Source: Desulfobacula sp. (lineage in GTDB: Bacteria; Desulfobacterota; Desulfobacteria; Desulfobacterales; Desulfobacteraceae). From it: 32,515 nt of DNA. Below the pieces are notes generated by a model. The model made no database searches, was not told the origin of the DNA, and saw only the letters and a program-made list of their open reading frames with translations. The position numbers were made by a program, and so were the translations under genes. Below, piece after piece: positions 8,044-16,981 of this stretch. Where the stretch lies: assembly GCA_021647625.1 (NCBI GenBank), contig JAKIUJ010000023.1:1-32515 (forward strand), written 5' to 3'. Positions within the stretch are counted from its first letter, which is position 1. Each line of letters begins with the position of its first letter.

Positions 8044-11000
8044 TTGTCTCCTTTAAAGATTGATTGTTGTGATGTTTGCAGCTTTTGTATAACCTGTTCC
8101 ATGGTCATGCCCCTAGATCCTTTTATCAAAACCCAGGTGGCAATTTTTGCATTTTCCAACACCTTTTTTGCAATCTCATCTTTTTGGCCGTGAAAAATTT
8201 GGTTTTCTTTCATTCCGTTTTCCAGTGCACCGGTAATTATATGTTTTACCTGAATTCCGAAAACAAAGAGATGTGAAACGTTATTGAGCGCGACAGTTTT
8301 TCCAATTTGTCTGTGAAGCTGATCTGATATGTCCCCAAGTTCAAGCATGTCCCCAAGCACCGCAATACTGTTATTGCCTTTGCTCACTGTTTTTAAGGTT
8401 TCAAGGGCCTTTGCAACCGAAGAGGGGTTAGCATTATAGGTATCATCCATCAATGTAATGTATTTATTTAATTTTGTGATCTCCATACGTCCTGGAACCG
8501 GAGAAAACGCGTTCAGGCCGGATGTTATTTCTTTCACGCTGATACCGGCACATCTTGCGGCAAGGATGGCAGCCAGACAATTGTCCACCATGAATACCCC
8601 TGGGGAATGGATTGAGAATTGACTTAAAATCCCATCGATTTGTGCACGAAATTCAACACTTGTTTCATCTGTATTGATGTGTTCAGCATGAATGGTTGAT
8701 CCTTGTTTTGCTCCAAAGGACAGATGGGTTTTAATGTTGCTGTTTCTTTTGGCACAGGCCTCAAGGATGGGAAATCTCGGGTCGTCTAAGGGGAGTATGG
8801 CCGTACCGTTTTTTTGAACCCCTTCGAAAATTTCAGATTTGGCTCCGGCCACATTTTCAACACTGCCAAGACCTTCCAGGTGGACATAGGCAGTATTTAA
8901 AACCATGGCAATATCAGGAAGGGCTATTTGTGCAAGCCTTGAGATTTCACCCGGATGGTTCATTCCCATCTCCACAATGGCCCATTCATGTGCTCTTGAA
9001 AGCTGTAGTAATGTTTGGGGCAGTCCGATTTCATTGTTCAGGTTGCCACAGGTTGCATGGGTATGGAATCTTGATTTAAAGATACCCTCACAAATTTTCC
9101 GGGTCGTTGTTTTTCCGCTGGAGCCTGTAATGGCCAACACCTTCACATTGGAACGAAGGCGTTGGTAACGTCCTAATCGTCCAAGAGCGGTTAATGTATT
9201 ATCACAAATAAAAAATATCAGATCTTTTTGTTTTATTGCATCCTGGTTTTGTTTTGAAAAGTTATCCCAAAAAAAAATATTGACTACAAATGCCTTGATT
9301 CCGCAGTTAATCAAATCAATAACAAAGGTATGGCCATCAAAAGTATCACCGGTTAACGCAAGAAAAACCTGGGTTTGTTTAATGGATCTGGAATCGGTTG
9401 AAATGCCGGTGAATATCTGATTTGTTGCTTTGGCCGTGAATACAGCTTTAGTCTGTAACGCTTTTTCAAGATCTTTTATAGGCCAGGGGATTGGGATAAA
9501 TTGTTCTGCGAACTGCTGTGCAGCCTTAATCAATTCTTCTTTGTCGTCAAAATGGATGGTGCCTGTATTTGTAATCTGATAGGTTTCGTGACCCTTGCCG
9601 GCCGCGACGATGATATCACCCGGTTTTGAAAGAAATACAGCATTTTCAAGAGCTTTTTGACGATCAACTTCAACCAGGTATCCTTTGACATATGGATCTA
9701 AGATCACATCTGTTTCGGAAAGAGCGTTAAATTTCTCCAAACCTGTCTTTATATCATCAATGATACTGTCGGGATTCTCGGTTCTCGGGTTATCGGAGGT
9801 GACAATTGCTATATCGCTGTGTTTGCAGGCAATTTGTCCCATCAAAGGGCGTTTTGTTTTGTCTCGATCTCCACCGCAACCAAATACTGTGATCAGTCTT
9901 TTGGGTGCCCGCTGTTTTAGAGTAAGCAAAATTGAATCTAAAGCATCCGGGGTATGGGCATAGTCAACAAACATGAACCGGTCCCATTTTGATTCGGCCG
10001 ATTCGCTTAACAGAGCCGGTTTGATTTTTTCAAGCCGGCCAGGAACCGTGTGGCAGTTCTCAATGCCTTTTTGAATCAAAGCATTATCGATTTTAAGGGC
10101 ATGGGCAACGCCAACGGCACAAAGAATATTTTCCAGGTTAAAGGTCCCGGTAAGATCTGATTTTAAGTTGAATCCACCATCGGTTTTGCAAATGTGAGCA
10201 GATAGTCCATTTATATCATCTTTGGTATCTTGTGCAAAAAGGTCGGCCTTTTTTTGAGTGCTGATTGAAATCGTTTTATAGGGGAGTAAATCAATTAATT
10301 GTTTTCCATACGGGTTATCAATATTAACGATTGCCGGTGCAATGGGCACATTGTTTTTTGTGTCCGGTCTTAATATGCGGGGTCCTAAAAAGTTGGTAAA
10401 AAACCTTTTTTTGCAGTCAAAATAGTCGTCCATGTCTTTGTGATAGTCCAGGTGATCCTGGGTCAGATTAGTGAATATGCCTGCATCAAAGTGACAAAAA
10501 TCAATCCTGTTTAGATCCAGGCCGTGGGAGGAGACTTCCATAATTGCATGGGTGACACCGGCATTTTTCATCTGGTGAAGTGTTTTTTGAAGGTCAATGG
10601 AGTCTGGTGTCGTCACAGGAGTGTCAAAGGTTTTTCCATTATAGCGGATATTCACAGTTCCGATGACTCCGGTGGGAAATCCTGCAGTTTCCAAAATGCT
10701 TTCAACCAGGAAACTGGTTGTTGTCTTTCCATTTGTACCGGTGATGCCTATAAGCGTCATGTCCTTAGAAGGATGACCATAAAAATTTGCTGCAATTTGC
10801 GCCATGACCAGCCTGGAGTTTTTTACCCTAATCACCTTATCTTTTTTATCTGAATTTGGTGTAGGCATATTCTCTTGGGCAACAACTGCCATTGCACCAT
10901 TATTAAATGCCTGTTCAATATAATCATGCCCATCCGCTGCAAGGCCTTTGACTGCGATAAAGAGGCTGCCCTGGTTTACCTGCCGGGAATCGGACGTAAT

Positions 11001-11126
11001 TGAAGTTATGTTCGTTGTATCTGTCCAATTTGATGCCAATTCAGATGCCAATTCAGATGCCGGGTCAGACTCCACGGAAGGCGGCAATACGGGTTCACAG
11101 TCTTTGATGAGATCAGACAGTTTCAA
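8040..11126 (-). CDS. murE-murF: Bifunctional MurE-MurF ligase fusion
   Basis: One unbroken 1028-residue frame holds two Mur ligases. The MurE half (about 1-540) adds meso-diaminopimelate to UDP-MurNAc-L-Ala-D-Glu. It has GITGTNGKTTT at residues 128-137, EVSSHGLDLNRI, NLTQDHLDYH, the diaminopimelate-specifying DNPR at 445-448, and KGHETY near 511. The MurF half (about 547-1028) adds D-Ala-D-Ala. It has STDSR, AITGSSGKTTTRK near 665-677, NLNNEIGLPQT, MGMNHPGEI, MDDTYNANPSS and VLGDMLELG. The start is TTG in a TTGA overlap with ftsI, with AAGGA eight bases upstream; MKLSDL is a usual MurE beginning. MurE and MurF are normally separate, about 490 and 450 residues each. MurE-MurF fusions are known, for example in Bordetella. 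Confidence 0.95.
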   Translation of the reverse strand: MKLSDLIKDCEPVLPPSVESDPASELASELASNWTDTTNITSITSDSRQVNQGSLFIAVKGLAADGHDYIEQAFNNGAMAVVAQENMPTPNSDKKDKVIRVKNSRLVMAQIAANFYGHPSKDMTLIGITGTNGKTTTSFLVESILETAGFPTGVIGTVNIRYNGKTFDTPVTTPDSIDLQKTLHQMKNAGVTHAIMEVSSHGLDLNRIDFCHFDAGIFTNLTQDHLDYHKDMDDYFDCKKRFFTNFLGPRILRPDTKNNVPIAPAIVNIDNPYGKQLIDLLPYKTISISTQKKADLFAQDTKDDINGLSAHICKTDGGFNLKSDLTGTFNLENILCAVGVAHALKIDNALIQKGIENCHTVPGRLEKIKPALLSESAESKWDRFMFVDYAHTPDALDSILLTLKQRAPKRLITVFGCGGDRDKTKRPLMGQIACKHSDIAIVTSDNPRTENPDSIIDDIKTGLEKFNALSETDVILDPYVKGYLVEVDRQKALENAVFLSKPGDIIVAAGKGHETYQITNTGTIHFDDKEELIKAAQQFAEQFIPIPWPIKDLEKALQTKAVFTAKATNQIFTGISTDSRSIKQTQVFLALTGDTFDGHTFVIDLINCGIKAFVVNIFFWDNFSKQNQDAIKQKDLIFFICDNTLTALGRLGRYQRLRSNVKVLAITGSSGKTTTRKICEGIFKSRFHTHATCGNLNNEIGLPQTLLQLSRAHEWAIVEMGMNHPGEISRLAQIALPDIAMVLNTAYVHLEGLGSVENVAGAKSEIFEGVQKNGTAILPLDDPRFPILEACAKRNSNIKTHLSFGAKQGSTIHAEHINTDETSVEFRAQIDGILSQFSIHSPGVFMVDNCLAAILAARCAGISVKEITSGLNAFSPVPGRMEITKLNKYITLMDDTYNANPSSVAKALETLKTVSKGNNSIAVLGDMLELGDISDQLHRQIGKTVALNNVSHLFVFGIQVKHIITGALENGMKENQIFHGQKDEIAKKVLENAKIATWVLIKGSRGMTMEQVIQKLQTSQQSIFKGDK
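11032..11067 (-). repeat. Three 12-bp tandem repeats inside murE
   Basis: On the plus strand GATGCCAATTCA occurs twice in a row and then once as GATGCCGGGTCA. The repeat encodes ASEL-ASEL-AS at about residues 23-32 of the MurE N-terminal domain. The unit is a multiple of three, so copy changes keep the frame. It lies ahead of the conserved SDSR motif, in a stretch expected to tolerate length change. Confidence 0.8.
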
Positions 11127-12856
11127 TTTGTTTTTTCCTTATTGAACATGGCGATCATGGATTCATTTTTAGCAGGTCGGATATTTAAATAATTAAAGGC
11201 CTCTGCCATAATATTTTTAAAGGCAGGGGCTGCAACATCTCCGCCATAGTATTGATTTTGAGGTTCATCCACGACCACAAGGATAGCAAGTTTGGGATCA
11301 TCTTTTGGGGCAAACCCTGCAAAGACGGAAATATATTTGCTTTTAGAGTATCCTTTTTTATTTTTAAGTGCTTTTTGTGCAGTGCCGGTTTTCCCACAGA
11401 CCGTATATCCGTCCATGGCCGCTTTGGTTCCAGTTCCATCCTCGGCAACCGCAAGGCTCATCATTTGTTTTACCTGCATGGCCGTTCTTGCCGAAACAAC
11501 TTGACGAATGGCTTCGGGCCGATAAACACGTAATGTTTCCCCTGTATTGGAGATGACTTTTTTGACCAGCATGGGTTTCATCAATATGCCACCGTTGGCA
11601 ATGGCACTGATAGCGCTGAGCAATTGCAGGGCGGAAACTGAAATCCCCTGGCCAAAGGATATGGCACCGGCATCAATTCTCGACCATTTGCGATAGGGCC
11701 TTAGAGACCCGTTTGTTTCTCCTGGAACACCAATACGTGTTTTATTGCCAAAACCAAAAGCGATCAAATGATCATAAAGTGCTTTGTCTCCAATGGTTTC
11801 AACGATTTTTGCAGCACCGATATTGCTCGAAAATTTGATGATCTGGTTGATCGACAGCCACTCATGCGGATGGGTGTCTTTAATGGTATAGGTGCCGATT
11901 TTATAAGAACCGTTTTCACAATAAAAGATATGTTTTGGTGGAAATCCTTTTTCAAGGGCGGCCGCAGCTGTGAAGACTTTCATGGTAGATCCGGGCTCAA
12001 ATGCATCGGTGATTGCCCGGTTTCTAAAAACGGTTTCGTTAAATTTTGTAAAATTATTCGGATTAAACCGGGGATAATGAGCTATCGATAATAATTCGCC
12101 CGTAATAGGTTGCATCACAAGCGCCATACCAGAGCTTGCCCGGTGTTTTTTTACTGTGGTCTCAAGAACTCTTTCAGACAAATACTGAATTTTTTTATCG
12201 AGGGTCAAAACAATGGATTTACCCCGGAGTTGTGCTCTTTTTGTTTTATCGATGTCAAATACACGGCCATTGCCGTCTTTGATGACATTAAATTTAACGG
12301 TACCGCCTTCCAGAATAGAATTATAATTAAATTCAAGACCTTCAAGTCCTGAATCTTCGGCATTGGTAAACCCTAATACCTGGGCCGCTAAATCTCTTTG
12401 GGGATAAAATCGTTTAAAATCATCCTCAAAATAGATGCCGTTAATATGTAATTTTTTAATCTGATCCGCCTGGGCCGGTGAAACACTTCTCGCAACCCAG
12501 GTAAACATACGATTTGAGGATAATTTTTTTTGTAATTTGCTTTTGCTTATTCCCAGAATGGGTGATAATTTTTCTGCCACAATTCCGGACTGTTTTATTT
12601 TAACGGGACTGGCGCTGATGGATATAGCTCCGGCACTTGTGGCAAGCGTGTTCATTTGCCTGTCAAAGATTTGTCCCCTCTCCCCTTTTATGGTAATCGC
12701 TTGTGAATAATCTTTCTGGGCTTTCCGGGTCAACTCTTTGGACTTGAAAATCTGAATATCAAAAGATCTGGCACCCAAAATAAAAATCAAGGCAAAAAAC
12801 AGCACCTGTACAATAATAATGCGTTGTTTAATGCTCTTGTTTTTTTTTGCAGCCAT
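11123..12856 (-). CDS. ftsI: Septal class B penicillin-binding protein FtsI (PBP3)
   Basis: FtsI is the transpeptidase that crosslinks septal peptidoglycan with FtsW. The 577-residue protein has a short basic N-terminus, one membrane span at about residues 11-30, and a PBP dimer domain with GERGQIFDR and YPQRDLAAQVLGF. The transpeptidase domain shows all three active-site motifs: STMK with catalytic Ser290, SSN at 343-345, and KTG at 489-491. No PASTA domain is present at the C-terminus, unlike the SpoVD/PBP2x type. AAAGGA lies nine bases before the ATG. The start overlaps the ftsL stop by one base (TAATG), and the end overlaps murE-murF by four bases. Confidence 0.95.
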   Translation of the reverse strand: MAAKKNKSIKQRIIIVQVLFFALIFILGARSFDIQIFKSKELTRKAQKDYSQAITIKGERGQIFDRQMNTLATSAGAISISASPVKIKQSGIVAEKLSPILGISKSKLQKKLSSNRMFTWVARSVSPAQADQIKKLHINGIYFEDDFKRFYPQRDLAAQVLGFTNAEDSGLEGLEFNYNSILEGGTVKFNVIKDGNGRVFDIDKTKRAQLRGKSIVLTLDKKIQYLSERVLETTVKKHRASSGMALVMQPITGELLSIAHYPRFNPNNFTKFNETVFRNRAITDAFEPGSTMKVFTAAAALEKGFPPKHIFYCENGSYKIGTYTIKDTHPHEWLSINQIIKFSSNIGAAKIVETIGDKALYDHLIAFGFGNKTRIGVPGETNGSLRPYRKWSRIDAGAISFGQGISVSALQLLSAISAIANGGILMKPMLVKKVISNTGETLRVYRPEAIRQVVSARTAMQVKQMMSLAVAEDGTGTKAAMDGYTVCGKTGTAQKALKNKKGYSKSKYISVFAGFAPKDDPKLAILVVVDEPQNQYYGGDVAAPAFKNIMAEAFNYLNIRPAKNESMIAMFNKEKTN

Positions 12857-13173
12857 TAAATGGGGTCCTTTGAAAGGTAGTATGTGCTATCTCCTGAGTC
12901 TTTGAACAGGTTTAGTCGGGATGTGGCAATCCGTGTAATTCTGTCTTCGGATTTTAATCGATCTATTTCCAGGACTAAAGCTGTATGGTAGCTCTGATTT
13001 TTAATTAAATTACGTTCGGCCTTTGAGATGCGAAGCATGGTCTGGGTTGTTTCCGTTCTGACCCAGGTATAGGCAAGCAGTTCGCAAAAAATAATAGATA
13101 TGACAATGATCCAACGGAACCCGGCACTTTGGGGTGGGCTCGTTTTTTTTGATATGTTATTTTTTATTGTCAT
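12856..13173 (-). CDS. ftsL: Cell division protein FtsL
   Basis: FtsL is a small bitopic divisome protein that works with FtsB and FtsQ to activate FtsW-FtsI. The 105-residue product has a short cytoplasmic N-terminus, one membrane helix at about 19-37, and a periplasmic heptad-like stretch (about 45-80, MLRISKAERNLIKNQSYH). FtsL sequences are poorly conserved, so the call rests on size, layout and position between rsmH and ftsI. The ATG has only a weak CGGTAA upstream. Its stop codon shares one base with the ftsI start. Confidence 0.85.
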   Translation of the reverse strand: MTIKNNISKKTSPPQSAGFRWIIVISIIFCELLAYTWVRTETTQTMLRISKAERNLIKNQSYHTALVLEIDRLKSEDRITRIATSRLNLFKDSGDSTYYLSKDPI

Positions 13174-13212
13174 ATTTTAATAAATTACCGGTTCTGATTT
13201 TAATTTTTGCTT

Positions 13213-14151
13213 TTATAGTTTTTTAGCCACCCGAAGCTTGGCACTTCTTGCCATGGGGTTGGTGCCGGTTTCATCTTCAGTCGCGATTAATGGTTTTCTG
13301 AAAATTGATTTCATTATTGGGACAAATCCGCATAGACACCGGGGCAACTCTTTAGGGCAGGTACAGCCCTGCTCAAATTTTCTCAACGCTTTTTTAACGA
13401 TCCGATCCTCTAAAGAATGAAACGAAATAACACAAAGCCGACCATCTTTAGTAAGAAGAGACGGAACCTTTTCCATAAAGGTTTCCAGTCGGGACAACTC
13501 TTGATTGACGGCAATCCTCAAGGCTTGAAAAATTCGTGTTGCCGGATGAATACGCTGGCTGTGGCGGACTTTTGCAGGGATGGCAGAGGTGACAAGTTCA
13601 GCAAGCTCCATGCTTGTTTCAATGGGTTTTTCATCGCGAAGGGTAATGATTTTTTTTGCAATCCTACGGGAAAATTTTTCTTCGCCAAATGAAAAAAACA
13701 TTTTTACAAGTTCACTCTCAGAGAATGAATTGACAATGTCCGATGCTGTTAAATCGTTTCGAATATCCATTCGCATATCCAATGGTTCGCTTTTGTTAAA
13801 ACTAAATCCGCGTTTTCCTTGTGTCAGTTGGTTTAGTGAAAAGCCTAAATCAAGGAGTATGGAATCAACACTTGTTATTCCGATTGAATTGAGAAGCGTT
13901 GGAAGTTCGCTAAAATTGTTATGGAACAAGTGTATATTTTTTTTGTACGGGCCCAGTTTTTTTTGGGCATGTTCAATGGCATCCCGATCTTGATCGATCC
14001 CAATCAGTTTTCCATTTGGAAGAATTGCCTTAATGGTCTCAAGCGCATGTCCAGCGCCACCCAGCGTGCAATCCACACAAATGCTTCCGGGTCTTAAATT
14101 CTGGTGCTCCTGCACCTGCTGAGGCATTACCGACGTATGCTCAAATCCCAT
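13213..14151 (-). CDS. rsmH: 16S rRNA (cytosine(1402)-N(4))-methyltransferase RsmH (MraW)
   Basis: RsmH methylates N4 of C1402 of 16S rRNA in the ribosomal P site, using S-adenosylmethionine. The 312-residue protein begins with GFEHTSVMPQQV. Its SAM site reads DCTLGGAGHALE followed by IGIDQDRDAI. Later signatures are RGFSFNKSEPLDMRMD, RIHPATRIFQALRIAVNQEL and VISFHSLEDRIVK. The C-terminus carries a CTCP/CLC cysteine group and ends RSAKLRVAKKL, as in the family. Three bases separate it from mraZ, with AGGA nine bases before its ATG. Location directly after mraZ is the standard dcw order. Confidence 0.97.
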   Translation of the reverse strand: MGFEHTSVMPQQVQEHQNLRPGSICVDCTLGGAGHALETIKAILPNGKLIGIDQDRDAIEHAQKKLGPYKKNIHLFHNNFSELPTLLNSIGITSVDSILLDLGFSLNQLTQGKRGFSFNKSEPLDMRMDIRNDLTASDIVNSFSESELVKMFFSFGEEKFSRRIAKKIITLRDEKPIETSMELAELVTSAIPAKVRHSQRIHPATRIFQALRIAVNQELSRLETFMEKVPSLLTKDGRLCVISFHSLEDRIVKKALRKFEQGCTCPKELPRCLCGFVPIMKSIFRKPLIATEDETGTNPMARSAKLRVAKKL

Positions 14152-14154
14152 TTT

Positions 14155-14595
14155 TTACAATCCTAGGAAAGCTCTTTCCTCTTTTACTTCCTCTTTTTTT
14201 AGTTCCAGCTCCATCTGCTTGTTAACATCCTCCCATTTGGTTCGTGACCAGATCTCGATCCGATCCAGATTTCCAACAAGGACAATGTCTTTTTCAAGCT
14301 GGGCATATTCCCTTAAATTCTTTGGGATTAGGATACGGTCCTGTTTGTCGCAATAACACTCGCAGGAGTTTCCTAGAAAAAAACGTCTCAGATTTGACAT
14401 TGCACCACTTTTTGCTGCCAGGATACGTTTTTCAAGTTTTTCCCATTCGGTAAAGGTATAAGCATACAAACAATCATCCATATTTGAGACAACAACACCG
14501 TAAACCGCATCGGTTTTCAGGATATTCCTGAATCTGGCCGGTATAATGACCCGTCCTTTAGTATCGATTGTATGATAGGAACTTGATCGAAACAC
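14155..14595 (-). CDS. mraZ: Transcriptional regulator MraZ
   Basis: MraZ is a ring-forming AbrB/SpoVT-type DNA-binding protein that controls the dcw operon it heads. The 146 residues are the usual length. Two SpoVT-AbrB repeats are visible: SYHTIDTKGRVIIPARFR near the N-terminus, and CYCDKQDRILIPKNLREYAQLEKDIVL cut into the second half near residues 78-105. The start is GTG with AAGG nine bases upstream. The three GTGG repeats at 14630-14654 are its likely operator, so autoregulation is expected. Confidence 0.96.
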   Translation of the reverse strand: MFRSSSYHTIDTKGRVIIPARFRNILKTDAVYGVVVSNMDDCLYAYTFTEWEKLEKRILAAKSGAMSNLRRFFLGNSCECYCDKQDRILIPKNLREYAQLEKDIVLVGNLDRIEIWSRTKWEDVNKQMELELKKEEVKEERAFLGL

Positions 14596-14608
14596 TTATT
14601 TAAGCCTT

Positions 14609-14628
14609 AGTTAAATTATAATTTAACT
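14609..14628. repeat. 20-bp perfect palindrome in mraZ leader
   Basis: The half-site AGTTAAATTA is followed directly by its reverse complement, giving a 20-bp perfect palindrome with no loop. It lies 14-33 nt upstream of the mraZ GTG, between that start and the MraZ boxes. The centre contains TATAAT on the minus strand. It could be an operator for a dimeric regulator or a -10 region; it is too AT-rich and loopless to be a good terminator. Confidence 0.75.
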
Positions 14629-14629
14629 C

Positions 14630-14654
14630 TCCACTTTCCACCACCCTGGCCCAC
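14630..14654 (-). promoter_or_regulatory. MraZ box: three GTGGN repeats
   Basis: Read on the minus strand the sequence is GTGGG-N5-GTGGT-N5-GTGGA, an exact 10-nt period placing the repeats on one face of the helix. MraZ is known to bind three direct repeats of five bases with 5-nt spacers upstream of mraZ. The array ends 35 nt before the mraZ GTG. Confidence 0.8.
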
Positions 14655-14683
14655 ACTTTTGCGAAAATTCAAAGGTAAGTCAA
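14655..14683 (-). promoter_or_regulatory. Possible weak promoter of the dcw operon
   Basis: TTGACT (14678-14683, a good -35) is followed after 17 bases by AAAAGT (14655-14660), a poor -10. The alternative -10, TATAAT at 14615-14620 inside the palindrome, has no recognisable -35 at a suitable distance. The MraZ boxes lie between the two choices, which fits repression or activation, but the start site cannot be decided from sequence. Confidence 0.3.
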
Positions 14684-14896
14684 GAGAAAAATTTAAAAAA
14701 GTATGATATTTCTTATGAATAAAGGATTTGAGTTGATTTCGTTAAGTGGTAGTGAAGTGGAGTATCGTTTTTAATGCCAGAGGTATAGTTTCAGAATGAG
14801 AAGAAAATCTAATGATTACAAGGGAGTTATTCTGTTTTAGAACGATAGGGGATAAAGGTGGTATCAAAGTGGGGGGGCAGGGGTGATGGGGTTATA
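14684..14896. other. Intergenic stretch without recognised feature
   Basis: This is the distal part of the 301-nt space between the end of the histidine kinase gene and mraZ. I see no open frame with a ribosome site and no hairpin with a T tract that would end the kinase message. There is a G-rich run on the plus strand around 14870-14890. Confidence 0.5.
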
Positions 14897-16837
14897 TTAT
14901 TGTGATAGAATTTCTTTTACCGATGTTTTTAGTTCTTCCATTCGATAGGGCTTGGGAATAATTCCTTTTAGACCAAATGCTTTGAAATTGGCCATAATCG
15001 GGTCAGTGGAATATCCGCTGGAAACAACAATTTTAGCCCCTGGGTCAAACTCCAGAAGTTTTTTTGCTGCTTCTTTGCCACCCATGCCACCGGGGATGGT
15101 CAGATCCATGATAACAAGATCCGGTGTTTGATTTTTTTCAACAAGAGCTTTATATAATTGAATGGCATCTTCCCCGTCCTTTGCCAGTTCAACATGGTAT
15201 TCAAACTTTTCCAGCATTTTTTTTAACAGTATTCGAATGTGCTCTTCGTCGTCCATTACTAAAATTTTATGTTTTCCGTCAAAAGCGGTTTCAGATTCAG
15301 ATATCTGCATGGATGTTTCCTTTACCGTTTGAGTTGTTAAAGCGGGCAGGTAGATTGTTATAGTTGTTCCGGTTCCAACCTGGGATGTGACAAAAATATG
15401 ACCATCATGTTTTTTGATAATGGAGTAGCATATTGAAAGCCCCATGCCGCTGCCGTCTTTTCTCGTGGTAAAATAGGGGTCAAATATTCGTTCAAGATCT
15501 TTTTGATGCATTCCAGATCCGTTATCTGAAATAATGATTTTCAGGTATTGGTCTTTGGAAATCGTTAACAAATTATCTTTTAAAAAATCAGATTTCTCAA
15601 TATGTATGGAAAGTTCTCCGCCACTGGCCATTGCCTGTCTGGCATTCATGACAATATTGGAGATAACCTGACTGATCTGGCTTTTGTCCGCCTTTATTTG
15701 CCACAACTCTTTCTCAAAAGTGAATTTTAATCTGATATTGCTGCCGGAAAGACTGAAGAGAGCCGCATCTTTCAGAATACCGGATATCTTGATGTTCTCT
15801 TTGATAGGGTCGCCACCCTTGGCAAAGGTCAGCAGTTGTTTGGTCAAAGCGATGCCTTCCTGCATGCATTCTTCTGCATTTACTAAATAGGGAATCGCCG
15901 GGTTCTGAGCAGATAGTTCCATTTTTGCCAGAGAAATATTACCAAAAAGACCGGTCATGATATTATTGAAATGGTGGGCAATGCCACCTGCAAGCGCGCC
16001 AATTGATTTTAATTTTTCATTTTTCTGGATTTCTTCTTCAATTGTTTTTTTTGAGGTCATGTCAACTATAATATCATCTATATAGAGGATATCGCCCTTG
16101 GCATTTTTTATCGCTTTTCCCGTATAAGATACAATAACGCTGGGACCCTTTTTATGAACAAGGTGAATTTCTTTGCCCCGAACCCCTCCTTTGGACCTGA
16201 TCTCTTTAAAAAGGGAGTCGGCTTTGTCAGAGTCTTTGTGGAACTTAAAGATATTGGACTTAAATAATTGTTTTTTTGAGTACCCCAAAAGGTCGACCAG
16301 TGCTTGATTTACTTCAATGTATCGCCCATCGGGTCCAGGCGTGGATCGGGATATGCCCACGTCAAGATTTTCGATCAAGCCTCGGTATTTTTCTTCACTC
16401 TTTTTAAGCTTGGCTAATACGGCTTTAGTTTGGGAAATATCTCTTATAATTCCCTGGCAGACCCGGGTTTCATCTTTCCAGTGTTCTAAAAAGGTGACGG
16501 CTATCTCAACGGGTATTTTTTTGTTGTCTTTGGTTAAAAGAAAGGTTTCGAATAAGGGAAGTTTTTCTTCTTGTATAAGATCCTTGAATCGTTGCTCGCT
16601 GTTCGTACTCAATGCTTGCGGGTACAGATCAGAAAGATGCATGGATAAAAGCTCTTTTCTTGTGTACCCGCTCAATTGCAACAGGCTGTTATTAACATCA
16701 AGGATTCTGCGATCCATCGAAAAAATATTCATGGCGTCCCTGGAATTTTCAAAAGAGGCTTGATACCGAGCGACCAATTGCTTTAGCTTATTTGATTTTT
16801 CTTCCAAAGAGTATGGTTTTTGTTTTTTATCATTCAT
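14897..16837 (-). CDS. PAS-PAS hybrid histidine kinase with C-terminal receiver
   Basis: This is a cytoplasmic hybrid sensor kinase; no membrane helix is visible. In order it has a helical lead, PAS 1 (about 25-150), PAS 2 (about 150-270), an H-box GGIAHHFNNIMTG near residue 285, and an HATPase domain with MNARQAM, ISDNGSGM, FDPYFTT and GSGMGLS. A receiver domain follows (about 520-645) with DDEE, the phospho-acceptor Asp in IMDLTIPGG, and a Lys in IPKPYR. The AHHFNN H-box is the type found in many deltaproteobacterial kinases. The frame extends to a TTG at 16864, but the first ATG is at 16837; neither has a good Shine-Dalgarno site. No output partner gene is adjacent, so the signal and target are unknown. 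Confidence 0.9.
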   Translation of the reverse strand: MNDKKQKPYSLEEKSNKLKQLVARYQASFENSRDAMNIFSMDRRILDVNNSLLQLSGYTRKELLSMHLSDLYPQALSTNSEQRFKDLIQEEKLPLFETFLLTKDNKKIPVEIAVTFLEHWKDETRVCQGIIRDISQTKAVLAKLKKSEEKYRGLIENLDVGISRSTPGPDGRYIEVNQALVDLLGYSKKQLFKSNIFKFHKDSDKADSLFKEIRSKGGVRGKEIHLVHKKGPSVIVSYTGKAIKNAKGDILYIDDIIVDMTSKKTIEEEIQKNEKLKSIGALAGGIAHHFNNIMTGLFGNISLAKMELSAQNPAIPYLVNAEECMQEGIALTKQLLTFAKGGDPIKENIKISGILKDAALFSLSGSNIRLKFTFEKELWQIKADKSQISQVISNIVMNARQAMASGGELSIHIEKSDFLKDNLLTISKDQYLKIIISDNGSGMHQKDLERIFDPYFTTRKDGSGMGLSICYSIIKKHDGHIFVTSQVGTGTTITIYLPALTTQTVKETSMQISESETAFDGKHKILVMDDEEHIRILLKKMLEKFEYHVELAKDGEDAIQLYKALVEKNQTPDLVIMDLTIPGGMGGKEAAKKLLEFDPGAKIVVSSGYSTDPIMANFKAFGLKGIIPKPYRMEELKTSVKEILSQ

Positions 16838-16913
16838 CGTACAACATTCACTTTCTACACTCAAAGTAGGATGGTCTGCGATTATTGACTAAAAAAAAGA
16901 TTTTTCCTGTAGT

Positions 16914-16943
16914 GTAATATGATCGTATCTAAATATATATCAA
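16914..16943 (-). promoter_or_regulatory. Possible promoter of the histidine kinase gene
   Basis: On the minus strand TTGATA (16938-16943) is followed after 18 bases by TATTAC (16914-16919), about 75 nt before the ATG. The region is very AT-rich, so chance matches are likely. Confidence 0.3.
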
Positions 16944-16981
16944 AAATAGGTCAGAAAAAAAATGATAAAAAAATAAAGATA

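Noticed and set aside
14720-14770. Two GTGG motifs on the plus strand as a second MraZ box
   Set aside because: Spacing is 11 nt with only two copies, on the opposite strand and far from mraZ.
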